Shown here: positions 1 through 13,570 of the stretch, piece after piece
Position numbering within the stretch: position 1 is the stretch's first letter
Layout: each line of letters begins with the position of its first letter
NCBI RefSeq assembly: GCF_001522545.3
Contig: NC_031768.1
Location: 6,881,555-6,945,554, forward strand
Length of the DNA stretch: 64,000 bases
Direction: 5' to 3'
From: Parus major
Lineage: Eukaryota > Chordata > Aves > Passeriformes > Paridae
Notes under the pieces: generated by a model
Told to the model about the DNA's origin: nothing
The model's input: only the letters and a program-made list of their open reading frames with translations
Database searches by the model: none
Position numbers and translations under genes: made by a program

Positions 1-3000
1 TCAAGGTTGTGAAAGCCATTTCTATGCATCGTTAGTGTATGTATTTACAATAAGATAAAAGATGCACAGGGATTTACCCATGAGACTCCCATAGGGGAGA
101 CATATGTGGAATAAATCTGTGCACATCTTACTGCAAATTTACTTAAGTTTTTAAGTGTTTGAGTAACTATATGGCTTAAATTTACATGTAGAATTTTAAT
201 GGCTAGATTTGGCAGATTTTAATGCTTTAAATTAGACAGGAATGTATTCTTTGTCTCAAACGTGTGGCCTAAATAGCATCTCCCAGTGCAGCTGGCTTAT
301 TAACGAAACGATGCAAAACAAAGCCAATTAGGAGCCTTTTCCTTGCCTAACATCAGTTGCAATGGGGTCCTCTGGTCATATCCAGTCTGTAATGAGGAGG
401 AGGTGGGATCAGCCTGTGGACAAAGAGCATCCTCACAGATGGTGAGCGAGGCAGCAGCACATGAACAGGCTGTGCCTCCTGTGTTTGCTAAGATGGGGAT
501 CCATCCAGAATGCACAAGCAGCCCCTGCAGAATTCAGTCACCTACAGGGATGGGAAGGTAGCTCAGTGGTCCAGCTCAGGGTTAATTATTGGTGCTTATT
601 AATTGCCATTACGAGTGCTCACACACGCACACCTACACTGGGGAAGGATGCTGGCTCATAGAGGTGTCAGCAAGTTCCTGCTGTCCCTTCCTCCCTGCTG
701 TCTCTTCATCTTTGTGTTTTCAAGACTAATTCCTGAATAACTTTCATAGTGGCTGTACCTTCCTGGCAACTTACCTTGGCCTGCCATCTGCCCACCCCTC
801 TGTACTGCTTGTGAATCCCAAGGTGTACACAGAGAAAACTGGGTGGAGGTTACCAGTGGATCATGGATTGCAGGGAGGGACCCCTCTGGAGCGGCACAGA
901 CACAGACACACCTGTGAAGGATCCATGGCCATGCCAGAAAGCTGTGGAGGTGGCTCATCCCCAATAATGCCTCATCTGGGTGTGAGCATGGTGCTGTGCT
1001 GATGCAGATGGCAGATGTAGCTGGGAGAAGACCCTCTCTTTTATCTCAGACAAGAAACAGCCCAGCCATGAAATGAAGCCCTGCATACCTGACTGCCCAG
1101 GAGAAGGATGCAGCCCTGGCAGGCCAGCACAGCCAGCAGCCGTGGCCTTGAATCCTGGCTGGATTCAGTCTGGGGTGGAAAACCCAGAAAAGTGCACAGG
1201 CACATGTGGAGCAATGACTCACAAGTAATTTGCTTTGTCTCCTCTAACAGGCAGAGATGATCTTTAGGTCCTCTGCCTCCCACTCTGGTCTCTAACTGAG
1301 TCAGAAAGCTGACTATATCGGCCTCCTGCGAGCTGCATCACGGGGGAGTGATGACAGCCATCTTCATGATGAATCCTTCTCAGAGCCATGGTAACAACGC
1401 TCCTAATTAAGGGACACAAAAAATGAGCAGTCTCTCCCTCCCACTCTTTCCTATGCATACACACACATACACACAGAGAAAGCCCAGAAATGGATGATGC
1501 AGCACTTCTCCTGAAGGATACACCAGCTCCAGAGAGGGAGAATGTACCTGTGGGCAGCCTCACATGTGAATTCTCCTTGCTGCAGTGTCTGTGGGGTTTC
1601 CCAGAGCCACACAGCAGCAGGACTGTTCCAGCATTTCCACGGGATCCATCAGACCAAGTTTTGGCAACAAGGGTGCACCAAACTGTAAAATCAGCGTCCT
1701 TGCCCTTAAAACTTCCCATTGCTTCGCCTGTGAGGTGCTCCATGTGTGTCTGGGAAGTGGCTATAGGTGTCATCACTGAAGGGGCTGAGATTTTTCTTTA
1801 ATTTCCAATCAAGGAGAATCACCCCTTTCCCAACAAAAGTGAGCCAGGCTCAGCTGTTTTTCTTATGCCTCCAGAACAGAAAGTTTAGGCTAATCAGATC
1901 CTTTGGAGGATTTTAAAGTGTTTTCTCTCTCCTTCTTAGTTAACATTTTTTGTGTTGTTTCTACCATGATGCAGCCAGGCTCTGCCCCTGCTGAAAAATG
2001 CTGCACTAGATGACACCACACACCAACTCCTTCCTCCAGTGCAGAGTCCATGAAGCAAGACCTTTTCAGGTGCTGAAACCTCTGTACCTTCACACAGAAA
2101 TTCAATGAAGACCTCACAAGCTTCTTCACTTCAGTCCCATGTAATCATCACAGAAATATAAACCTCTAACTTTACACACTGAACTCAGGTTATGCTTTTC
2201 TTTTAGACTTTTCCCACACAGCAAATTCCCCTTTCCCATTTTGAGCATCCTCATATGTACCTTGTCCCTTCCTAGGGTGAATAATTAATTTCACCAGCAG
2301 GCTTCTGCCTGTTTATGCCATCCATCCCATTTGAAGTTAATTAGCCGTATTAAAGTTTTCAAGCTAAAAATAAAACATCCCCAAAGATGCTATCTATGCC
2401 CTTAAAAACACTATTTGTGCTGGCATGCACAAATTCTCCCTTTTTTATCAAGAGTAGCCACCGGGCTCATTTCCTCTCTCGCAGTTCTTGCCTTGCCCCA
2501 GATTTGCATCCCTGCAGGAGCCCAGGGCTGTTTCACACACCGTGGCTCCCCCCAGCCAGGAGAGCACTGAACACCCACTCAACTCCTCAAGTTCTTCCAA
2601 TGAAGCCCTGTAAGAAAGTGGTTTCCTGGGGGAGAATGTAACTTAATGCTGTAGAGTCAGTTTTGCAGTAAAAGCAATCACTGATAATACTTGAGGGGTT
2701 TTTTTTCCCCCTATTAAAAAACAAAGGCACCAAAACTGTTATTTAGATCTGCTGCGAAAATAAAACTGTCCTCCTAAGTTCTCACATTTAAAAAGAACCC
2801 TGCATGTTAATTATCTATGAAGGTGCAGCACGTTCTTACTATTATTAAAGAAAATATTATAAATAATACATTCTACCATTCAAAACCTAAAGTACCCAGC
2901 ATTTCAACACTGACTATTGTGATCCATGGAGATCCCAAGATGTGCTCAATCCTAAATGTTAGGGAAAAAAAATCCCCAGCTTACCCAGATAACAAACTGA

Positions 3001-3093
3001 AACTAGCTTGTGGGTGAAACATAAATAATTTCAGATTGTTGCTTTAGCCATATGAATTTGGGTAGGATTTTTCAAACTGTAAATGGTGTCTGC
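1..3093. other. intergenic DNA, no gene seen
   Basis: Unique A+T-rich sequence with no recognisable gene or interspersed repeat. A short CA-rich run lies at about 1457-1479. The longest open frame (1264-1776, minus, 170 codons) runs through that CA tract as a Cys/Val stretch and resembles no family I know. Confidence 0.6.
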
Positions 3094-3400
3094 TGTACAA
3101 AAGACCATTTTGCATCAGACCAGAAGTCCATTTAGTTCTGTCTCCAATAGCTGCTTTTCCCAAGGGAAGTGGAAGAGCAGGACAAGGACATGTGATATTC
3201 TCCTCTCATATTTTTCCAGTCTCCAACTGTTTTCAAGCAGAAACAGTTGCTGTGTTGGAAGTGGTTTCTGTTTAATTAATTACACACAGTGAATTTATTT
3301 CATATGCATTTGTCCAGTCTTGTTTTGAACCTATGTCAGCCTTCAAAATATCTAGTCAAGTTGCCCCCAACAAATAGAAAGGTTTTCTATTTTATCTTTT
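3094..3400 (-). repeat. old degraded CR1-like LINE 3' region
   Basis: The phrases gaccagaagtccatttag, ctgtctccaatagc and ttgtttgaacctat-like text (about 3118-3340) follow the order seen in an ancient amniote CR1-type 3' end, in the orientation that puts the element on the minus strand. The copy is much more diverged than the other CR1 pieces here, so it is likely an old insertion. The boundaries are approximate and the subfamily is not known. Confidence 0.5.
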
Positions 3401-6186
3401 TTCTTCTTTTTTCTCCTTTTTGTTTTGCTTATGTGCTCAATTACTTTAAGGAAAATTGAGATGAAATAAGAGAAGTGCATAGTCAGGGCTTCAAGGACTC
3501 CATCTGAGAACTGGAAACACCAGAGAAACAGGGAACAACCCTTTTACATAAACCAACCAACTTCTGACCAGTGATGTTTAGAAGGAAAATGGACTTGCAC
3601 TTTATTCCATATCCCAATACTGACCTGCTTATTGCAGATTTATTTGAGGTATGTGGTGCTGGTCACCATCAGAGGCAGTTATCCAGATTGCATAGACCTT
3701 AAACAGAAAATTTTTGTGTTCCTATTGAAACAGTTTGTTCTCTTTATTAATTAAGTGAAGAAATATGTGAATTTCACAAATGGTTGGTTTCCTTCCAGAA
3801 CTAAACTTCTGCCATTCAGACAAAGAAGTGCTTTATCCATTGACTTAAAGTATTTTACTTCCCTTATTAATCTCTAGCAGGGAAGTGCACATCTCTTCCC
3901 ATGCTTGCTCCTTTTTCTGAATGTTTTCAAGCTTTCTCCAATCCTGCTGGCTGTTTTGCAAGAATCAAAGCCCTGATAAAGCATTTTTTAAGCAGTAATA
4001 TTTTCTTTGCCTCTTTGCTTGCTTTGTCTCTCTCCTCACCCTCTTTTTTTGCTTCTTTGGAACCAGGAACAGTTCTGGCTCCAGTCACTGCCTGACAATA
4101 CTAATTTGAACTTGCCACTGGAAGCACTTGGACAATTTTGGGAGGAAATCTGAGATAAAATCCCTCCTCAGTGCTTTGACAACCGTCTGCCCACCTCTGT
4201 GTGGAGCAGCACAGGCACAAGGGGTTTGGGGAGCAGCTTGTCCCTGGGAATACCTGGGGATGCAGGTTCCCACACTGGGGCCTCAGAGATAAAATGTTTT
4301 CAGGTGCCACCAGCTCAGAGACCAACAGAAGGTGCAGAAGCTCCTCAGCCACTGGATGTCTGGAGGTGGGCATTAAAAGAGTAGAAGGCATCGAAAATAA
4401 AGATATTTTAACAGATCCGCTACTTAATTATCTTTCAATAGGCAGTATTAAAACTCATCTGCTCCAGCAGGTTGCTGTAAAGGTTAAATAGTGCCATTAT
4501 TAAAGTGCTTTAAAAAGGTAATTAATCAGCATTTTTATTTTTAGAGCTAAAGTTAACCATTTAAAAGATATATCTCACTTTGCTGGCAATTGCCTACCAT
4601 TTACTCTTGGAGAATATTCATTTCTCAGGACTCCTGCTTTTTTCACCTACATCAGAAAATCTCAGTTAATGCATGCCATATCATAATAATTACATTTTTG
4701 AGTCATTTAACACACTACATATCTGCCAAACTCTCTCCCAGACTTACTCTTAAATGCAATTGAATTCAGATTGAAGCAGTGACCACACTAAAGCACTTTT
4801 GTTTGGAGCAAATTCTCTTCCCTTTTCACAAGAGTGGGTAAGCAATGGCCAGAGAGGCTGCTGAGCTAACCAAAAAAAATCACAATGTCTGTTCTTGTGG
4901 GACATTTCAATACTTTGAGGTTTTCTAATTTCCAATCAAAGGACATGTTAAGTAACAGAACTTTCTGTAGCATAAAAAATACTTCTAAATTCTACCATAA
5001 TTTCAGAGAGTACAGCTGAATTATTCAGTTTTGGGGCAATATCAGGTGGTGTAATATTAGGAGGGATCCAGGGGTCTCAGGGAAGTTGTAGTACACCCAT
5101 AAGGAAAGCTGGGAACATGAATTACACCTCCTTTGAGGCACCTGGACTTCAGTGCAGAGCACAAAGCAAAATGGTTCCCTTCCTTTAAAAGAAAAGTAAA
5201 CCACATTGATTTGGTGTGAACAGCGATGCAATATTTCACTTTGATGGCTTAAAGAAAGAAAAAATGTTTTGGTCTAAGTAGAAAATTCCCTTTAGATACT
5301 TTCACATTTCTGGTTTTGTTTTTTTTTTAAAGCAAAAAGAACAAACATTTAATGGAAAATCCCTATCAATCAATCTAACAAAAAGTTTTAGTGACTGTCA
5401 ACACAAAATGACACAGGAGGCTCTCCCTGCAGCAGTTAACCCTTTATTTTATTCTCTACAGTGTTTTTAGCTGAAAGTTATTGTTTTGGAAAAACTTCTG
5501 TTTTCATAGGCATCCATTATTTTTCAGCTGAGCGCTGAACAGTGAAGTTGTGCAGAATCTCTGCCGTACAGGAAGCAGCAAAAGCTACAATTTTGAAGCT
5601 GCTTTTTCTTAAAAAGGGTCCTGGATTTGACCTCTACACATCCTGTGGAGCTCACTCAGCAACAGGAGGATTTTGGCTATAGCAAAAACCATTGATTTTC
5701 ATAAGCAATTAAAAAGTAATTGAAGATTGTAAAATTCTACTGTCTTTTTATGGATATTTTAGGGATGTTTCAAAGCCAATCAAGTAGAAATCCAAAGATT
5801 TCTCTTTTCAAGCACTCCAAACTTGGGATGAGAAGAGTTTCCACGGTGTCTTGTAGGATCTGTGCAAGCAGGATTTTGACCTCATTCAGCTCTGTGTGCT
5901 GGGGTCCTGGGCCAGGCTGGGTTTCCATCAGTGTACCAGATCCAACTTCTTGGAGATGAGGCAAAGTGAGTTGACAATTAATGATTCTGGAATGGAATGA
6001 TGTGAGATAAACTGGAATCACAGCTCTGAGGGTACGATGAGCACTCTATAATTCCCAAAGTCATTACAGCAATCCATTTTCTGGTTTTGGATAGAAATTG
6101 TCATTTTGAAATATGAATTTCCAAGCATGCTTCTCTCTTAATTCTTCACAATTCATGAGTGCTTTTTTCCAGAAAATCAGTTGTTC
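3401..6186. other. intergenic DNA, no gene seen
   Basis: Unique sequence. It opens with a pyrimidine-rich tract (about 3385-3425). The part at 4400-4700 is A+T-rich, non-repetitive and dense in TAATTA/ATTA homeodomain-type words, the look of a conserved non-coding element, but conservation cannot be tested here. Confidence 0.55.
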
Positions 6187-6269
6187 ATATATATATATAT
6201 ATATTATATAAAATATATATATATATTATATTTTTTTTCTGGTGTATATATATATATATATATATATAT
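6187..6269. repeat. two-part (TA)n microsatellite
   Basis: An alternating TA tract (6187-6230, interrupted by TTATATAAAA) and a second pure tract (6245-6269) are separated by a T-rich spacer ending in ctggtg. TA tracts are self-complementary, so the two arms can pair with each other or within themselves. Confidence 0.9.
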
Positions 6270-9258
6270 GTTTAAAAAAAAATCTATTTACTATAGGAAA
6301 GTTTTAAGAAAGAAAGATGTTCAGCCAGCCCTGTTTTTGATATGGCAATAATTTCATTGTGCTTAAAGTAAACAGTCTTGAGACTGGTGCCTTCACTGTG
6401 CCAACCTGAGTTTTTCCCCATAAATAGTCAATATTCTACAGTGAAAATGATGGAAGGAGTGATGACATCCTCTCTTGGAGGAGAGGAGTGTGGGTGTTTA
6501 TTAGCAGTCTGTGTGTGAATCCAGCAATGATATTCTCCGTGTTTGCTATTAGCAAATCTCACGTGGGAGCTGCTCAGGCTGCTCCAGCTCCCAGCACGAA
6601 CAATTCCCACAGCAAGCTGTGATGGAGGCAAAGGTCCACATGGGTCAAGGGCAGGCAGTGGGGGCATCTCTCTCTGGGAGAAGACACAGAGAAAGAGCTT
6701 GGCAGGGATTTGGGATATCAGAGCAGGGAAAAGGCAGAAGAGTGAAATAAGAGCACTAAAGAAACTCTCATGCTCAAAATCTCAGACTTGCCAGATCTGT
6801 GCAGTAACCAGCCAGTCACATACTCCAATTTGTTTTCTTCAGAGGTGACTGAGAACATAAGCAGAGGTGAAGGTCAGCACTTAAGGTATAAACAATCCCT
6901 GCCCTCCAGGTCTCAGAGAGTAAGAGGCCAGACACGTCAGTTGTGTGCAGAGAAACACAAAGATGCAGTGATTCATGCTACTTCATCTCCTGAGCACTAA
7001 TTTCTTGTTGGAGAATATGAAAAGTCTTATTCCTCACAGGCTGAGGGAGGGGGAGGAACATCTTGTTCACAGGGCAATAAGGGCAGCCCAGTTAACTTTC
7101 TTTTAGGCTTGGTCAGAAGTGCTGTTAAGTGTCTTTCCAAACAGCCAGATGGAACATGGGCTCTGCTACCTTTTTCTAAGCTGGCTAAAACCAGTGATGT
7201 TTTACACAGCAAAAGGAGCAATAATCAGGCAGACCTGAAATTTCTCCACTGAAATTCTGCTGCATAGGCCACACCTCCCTCCAGCTGCCGGTCTGGGTCC
7301 AGTCACACCATTGTTCCTTCATATTGCTTTATGTTAATTGTTCAGCTTTCACTTTCCCAGTCCAAACTGAAATCACTGTAACAACATCAATTGACAATCT
7401 CTAAACTTCTGTTCCCAAGTGCATCAGCTTAACAACTGCTCATGACACTCACACCCCCTTTTTAGATTTCTTCAGGTTTTTTCCTGTTGAAGTACTGAAA
7501 AGCAGTGTTCAGATACAAATCTTGTCAAACAGGGACTGGGAGGAGGGGAGATTTAGCATAACTCTGCCTGCAAGACACAAATATGACTAAAATACACCTC
7601 AACTATCTCAGTCTAGTGTCTCTGGTCTCTGTTTAGAATGGTTCCTAGCAGGAAACTATCCCACTGCTTGACACATTTTGACAGAGCAGAGTTCTGTGAG
7701 TTTGGGATGGTTAGGCAGGGTTGGGGTTTTGGGAGACTTGGCTTCAGGCCAGGTGGGCAGGCTGACTTCACTGTTGCTCACCTTTGTGTCCAGACCACTG
7801 GGCTCAATCACCCTTTTCCTCTTTTTAGGCTTGTTTGGGATTTTTTTAAATAATGGAATACATTTCAGAAAATTATATTACCTCCTATAAGAGGAGCAAG
7901 CAGAGCTGGGACCCAGGCTATCATCATCCTTTTCCAGGCAGCCACTCTTGGTGGTCCCCTTGGGGAGAAGGTGGCAGCAATGCCAGACTTTGCCTCCATC
8001 TCCAGCCCCCAACTCTGCCAGGCCACAGCAGATGAGGCACGTGTGTTTTATTCACTGCCCTCTTTTTAGCACACTACATGTTTTCTAAGGATTTTACTCA
8101 TCTGGACAAGTATCGAATTTCTCCACTTTGTGACTTTACTCTTGGATTTATCAAAGGTGACTTTTTAAGCTAAGGAGATGTTGCCTTCTGGTAACACCAG
8201 CCAATGCCAGACCATCCCCAGCACTCATTGCTCCTCTCTACCAACCTTTCACAAGTGTTTTGGAGAAGCAGAATGTCTCACAAGCCTCTCCTCTGTCCTG
8301 CTCCCCACTTGATAACTAGGCTACCTCAGGGCAGCAGATCTGTAAGATACTCAAGTGGGAAGCAACTGGTACATCTGCTGTGCACTTAGCTGGCAGAATG
8401 TAAGAACAGGTGTTTGTCACAGCTTTTGTAATCTCATGGATCCCTCTGCAACAACCTGCCCATAGCCTACAGACAATCTCTGAACAGCCCTCCCTAATAT
8501 TTATATAATGATCCTGAAGCACACTGAATTTTATCAAGTCCCCAGAATGTAATTTTCTGAATAAAAATTCAATCTTAGGGAAAAAAACAAAACAAGAACC
8601 TAAAACCAAACTTAGGCATTTACTGCCAAAATCTAATTATCTTGTTTTCATGAGATTTTCACCACTACTGACAACTGAACTGGGCTGATTTTCACACCTG
8701 GAAGCAGAGTCAACAGCAGACTCAGCTGACCATATCACCTTGAAGGATTTTCTTTTTGTTTTGGATATTTTCCTTATAACATTAAAATCCCCCTTCCAAC
8801 ATCAACATCCCTGTTGTTGCAGTTGCTCCCAGAGCCTCCTTTTTCCAGCTGGAGAGCTGATGTTTCCTGAAGCACAGCACTGTGCACACTCCAGCTTGCT
8901 CATTGCAATTTACAGTTTCCTCTTCCGCTGCCCTGGGCCACTGCACAATATAAACAATAGCTGTGTCTTGAAAACCATCCAAAACAAATGGGTCTCACTG
9001 CCTGTGCTGCTCTCAGATCTGTAAAGAGAGCTTACTGTGTGCACAGTTGGTTTAATCCTGTGAATAGTCTGGAAAGTATGATATAATGCTCATTTCTTAC
9101 CAATCATTCCTTTGCTGGAGTCTTGCTAAAAAAAATTACCCCCAGATTACACTCTGTAGCCTATAGAACAGCTGAGTTCTACTTCTAGAACATGCTGCTT
9201 TTTTTTAAAAAATATTTTTCCCCACAGTAAATTAACCATCTATAACAACGAAAGATAT
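6270..9258. other. intergenic DNA, no gene seen
   Basis: Unique sequence with no recognised gene or repeat. Frames of 60-100 codons occur on both strands (for example 6543-6848 plus, 8316-8609 minus), without domains or convincing splice structure. Confidence 0.55.
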
Positions 9259-9293
9259 AAAAAAGAAAAAAAAAAAAAAGAAAAAAGGAAAAG
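9259..9293 (+). repeat. A-rich low-complexity tract
   Basis: A run of A with scattered G. It has no upstream retrocopy that I recognise and no flanking duplication I can see, so it is treated as low complexity rather than a poly(A) tail. Confidence 0.7.
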
Positions 9294-10590
9294 CAAATTA
9301 TCCTCCTCCATCATTATGAGCTGGCAATGCAGTGGTAATAAGCAGCTAGAGCTGGAGTCAATATTTGCCAATACTCTGAACATTCAGAGGCATGGTGTGC
9401 ACCTGGGATTTTCACTAATATTTCCTGGATACTCAGACTTTTCTTTTTGCCTCCAGCACAGTTTCCTGCTGTCTGAGTAAACTCCTCAGAGACGCTGTTT
9501 TTGCGATCTCCTGTGTTTTATAATTCAATGGCAGTTTATCACTCCTCTGAGTAATCCACAGTGGAATACACTATAATCTTCTGCTATGGGGCTGTCAGGT
9601 GTGGGATCTTCACCTCAGAGCAGCTGGGTTTGCTGACCTTGTCATGACAGAACCTTGGGTCAGAGTGGAGGGATCTCAGCAAGAGATTAATGCCCCCACA
9701 AAAGGACAGACTGTAATTCAAAGGAGTTGACCTAAGAGGATAATCTGAAAAAAAGTCAACTCAGGTTAAAGACTTACATTTTTTTTTCCTCAAATCACTC
9801 CCTGTCGTATACAGTCAACAAGATTTATTTTAAGGTTGTCACCTGGGGTTTTCTCCTTCTCATCTGTTTTTTTCTGGATGAGATTTCTTTGTACAGGAAG
9901 CAGACTACCTATGAAACCCTAAAGGCAAGGCTTTCTAATCTGTACTGTCACATTTTTCTGTATTTCCATCCCTCTGGTCTATCAGGTTGCCTTGTTCTTC
10001 TATGAAACATCTTTTTCTATCTCTGCATCAAAAAAGCCTCCAAATTTCCTTAACAAATATCCTTTCGGTGGTACCAAGGTAACCTATACAAGACATTGAA
10101 TTTTGCTTCCCAAAAGAGTCCTCAAGGGCTGATTTCCTCCAGTCCAAAAACTTCCAAGAATTTATTTGTTCAGATAAATAAAACCCCCACTGGGACTACT
10201 ATACAGCATCAAAATTCAAGGAATATGGGATTAATTATTCTAGCTATTTTAACTGAGAAAACTGAGTACCCATCACAAGAGCAGCCTTTGAACTATGGAG
10301 TAATAATCCCAGTCAATCTGGATGGTTCTCCTTCAATTACAAGGCTGTTATATGTCTTCCAGTATCTGCCTTATTCCCTTGCACACAACCATCAGCACAA
10401 ATAATAACCTCTTATGTGGTACCATATGAAGAAAAACAAAACCTAAAAAAGACCAATTACATCTACTTTTTTAGTTGTCTAAAAATTCCATTATTTGATC
10501 AAAGCAAAAGGTGAGGCAAGTCAGATGTGAACTATTTTCCATTAAAACAACTTGAATTTGATCATTTAATCTTCATGTATTTAAGTATTA
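9294..10590. other. intergenic DNA, no gene seen
   Basis: Unique sequence up to the CR1 insertion at 10591. The largest frame (10096-10404, plus, 102 codons) resembles nothing I recognise. Confidence 0.55.
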
Positions 10591-11185
10591 GCCAAGAAGG
10601 CCAATGGCACCTGGCCTGTGTCACCAACAGTGTGGCCAGCAGGACCAGGGCAGTGATTGCCCCCTGTACTGGGCACTGGTGAGGCCACACCTCAAGTGCT
10701 GTGTCCAGTTCTGGCCCCTCAGCTCAGGAAGAACATTGAGGGGCTGGAGTGTGTCCAGAAAAGGGAACAGAGCTGTGGAAGGGTCTGGACCAGAGATCTG
10801 GTGAGGAGCAGTTGAAGGAACTGGGGGTGTTTAGCCTGGAGAAAAGGAGGCTCGACCTTATTGCTCTCTCCAGCTCCCTGACTGAAGGGTGTAGCCAGGT
10901 GGGGTTGGTCTCTTCTAACAAGAGATAGCACAAGAGAAAATGTCCTGGGGTTGTGCCTGGGGAGGCTTAGATTGGATATTTGAAAAATTTCTTCACCCAA
11001 AGGGTTCTCAAGGACTGAAGCAGGTTCCCCAGGGAAGTGGCAGAGTCACCATCCCTGGAGGTATCTAAAAGATTTGCATGTGTGACACTTAGGGACATAG
11101 TTTAGAGGTGGAATTGGCTGTGCTGTGTTACCTGTTGGACTTGATGACCTTAAAGTTCCTTTCTAAGTGATTCCATGACTCTATT
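10591..11185 (+). mobile_element. CR1 LINE fragment, 5'-truncated, with 3' end
   Basis: About 595 bases of the CR1 end. In order it has the end of the ORF2 region (gccaagaaggccaatggcac, then the actgggcactggtgaggcc block), the 3' region (ggggctggagtgtgtcc, gtttagcctggagaaaagg), the ccatccctggaggtatct block, and a decayed terminal repeat (gattccatgactctat). CR1 elements insert with 5' truncation and end in short 8-bp repeats rather than poly(A), which fits. The coding remnant is broken and not functional. Its CR1 direction is plus. Confidence 0.93.
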
Positions 11186-13510
11186 CCTGTGAAATTTCTT
11201 CTCTAATATTTTGTGCCACTGTGACACTGGATTCAGAATAATGGGGCTGTAGTTGCTTAAGTCACTTTTTCCCCTTCTGGCAGTGTAGCCATTTTGGTTG
11301 TACATTTGCTATTTGATGCTCATATGGTACAAGCTCTCAGCTTGCTGGTTTATTTTGAAAAGTTCTTCAGCTTCATATCTAAGATGAATAATGGTCAGGC
11401 CATTTGACCCAGGTTCATCTACCTCCATGAATTTTAGTTTCACTTTGAGAAGAGCAAGTTTCATTTCCTTACACTCATTCCACCAATCTGTGGTTCCAAC
11501 AGCATCTGTGCCCAGACTTACTGAAATGGAAGCTATTTTCTTTCTGAAAGATGATGTATTCCTTTAGGTGTAGGACCATAACATCCTCCTGGGAAAATGG
11601 CCCCATTTGTTTTTCCCTTAACTGGTTTTCATAATCCCAAATGCTGTTTGACTATTCCGATACTCTGTGATCATTGAGATGTAGTTTCCTTTGGAGATCA
11701 CTACTTCCTCTATTCCTGCAGGATTTTCTCTTTCTACAGATCTTTCTTCCATGATTGTCCAACCATGGGCTTCCAATAACTACTTTTTTTTTGCCCTTAC
11801 TTTGCATACAAGTTACAAAATTCTCTCCATTTCCGTAAACAGGAGAATACAGTGAAGATGTATTGAAAGAGTTACTGCAAGGACTGGTTCCGGGACTCAG
11901 GGTTTTATGTAGTTTTTTTCAGTCTGGAATGAATGAACATCTTGATCTTCAAAACTTGCTGCTCAAGGGAAAGTGAAATCATAGTAAAAAAGGAAAAGGA
12001 AGTAACCTGATAGAATTACTGTAGTCCTTAGATGTATAAGCAGAATAAATGTAGGGATTCTATATTAAATTTGTATTTGGCGCTGATGAAATTGTTACTG
12101 AATCTAGTTGTGTTAGACAACATGATGGAAGTTGATGAAAGTAGGAAAATTTGATAATTTCAAGAATTATACAGGACTGTGAGTTTTATCTTCTTTGTGA
12201 CTGATTTAGGGTAGAGCCAAGCTGTGGGACACACAGCTTCAGTATTTGAGAGGAATGCAGAGCCACAGCTCTGAGATTTTGGCAAATCACATCCGCTGGT
12301 GACAGCAGTCTGTGACTGAGGTGAGGTTTGGGCATGCAGTAACACTTTGTCTTTCTTCTTCCTACATTGCTCAGCTTTCTCAAGTCTTTATGCACATCTT
12401 CCTCCATCCTTGTCTGCAAAACAAGAATTCTGTTTGGAATTCTGTTGAGCCCATCTGTTTGTGAGATCCTGTCTCCTGTGTGCCCACCTCCCTCTCTGTA
12501 GCAGTCTCCCTTTCCAGAGGAGAATAATTTCCTGTCTGATCTCCCAAGGATCTCAATCCATTTTGGTAGTCCTTTTTGATCCTCTGCTGACCATAACGTG
12601 TCTCAATTGATGCCCCTCCAGCCTGCTGACAGGGGGATAATTCACTATCCTGAACTCTTTACTTTAGATTTTTACCCTTTCCAAAAAGAAACAAAACAAA
12701 AAACAGACAAGGAAAAAAACAAACAAAAAACCAAAAACAAACCACCATCAAACCCAGTAAGTGTCAGCTGCTGGAAACAAGCTTTTAAAAGGCAGAGGTC
12801 CTCCAAGGATTCTGTGTGCATCGGGAGCTTTAGTGTTTGGAGATGCAACGAGACATCTCCATTGATCATCACATAACCCATTAAATCATTTATTGTTGAA
12901 GTCTCTCTACAAAATCCCTTTTAAAAAACAGAATATTTTGTATTATTTATTACAAAATCCTCTTCTGCCAACAGCAAGACTCGTTTCATACAGAACTTCA
13001 ATAATGGTAAACTAACTGATTTACTGCAAAGTAACTGATTTACTGGAATACTTCTTACATTTTTAATAGCTCTGTCTGTGTGCCTGCTGTTATTTGCACC
13101 CTGCAAAAGTGGCAAATGAAATACAGGATAGATGTTCTGAAAGTTGAAAAAAAGCAGCATAGTTTTAATGAACAGCTACCTGTCTGGGACATCTGCTGGA
13201 AAAAAAATCCCATTTCTAGGTGTCTTCTGAAGAATACGATTTAGAAAGTATTTTAGACCTCAGTGATGTCATGGAGCTTTTGAAAGGCAGGTCCCTGACT
13301 GGGGATGAACATGGAATTATCAAGACTCAGAGATCAGTTTTGTTCTTCCAAAGATCAACTCTGAGAATCCATTTTGGACAATAAATGTTGGATTTGTGTT
13401 CTACAACAAGAGTAGTCAAATTTCTCTTCATAAAGTGGACACCTATTCCAGTGGGCTGGAATAAGAACATACCTACTCTGTTCACAGCAGAGAACTGCTG
13501 ACCATCTTCA
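11186..13510. other. intergenic DNA with A-rich stretch
   Basis: Unique sequence. A purine- and A-rich tract with AAAC/AAAAC units lies at about 12684-12745. No gene or interspersed repeat was recognised. Confidence 0.55.
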
Positions 13511-13570
13511 TTTACAGAATCCCAGAATAAATTAAATTGGAAAAGACCTCTGAGATCATGGAGTCCAAAC
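13511..13570 (-). mobile_element. CR1 3'-terminal scrap
   Basis: Only the last 60 or so bases of a CR1 element, reverse orientation. It has the terminal repeat remnant (acagaatcccagaata) followed by ttggaaaagacctctgag and atcatggagtccaaac, the standard CR1 tail read on the opposite strand. It is a severely 5'-truncated insertion. Confidence 0.85.

Noticed and set aside
1264..1776. 170-codon minus-strand open frame
   Set aside because: Passes through a CA repeat, has no known motif and overlaps another frame on the plus strand.
9259..9293. Poly(A) tail of a processed pseudogene
   Set aside because: No gene-like sequence precedes it on the plus strand, and no target-site duplication was seen.
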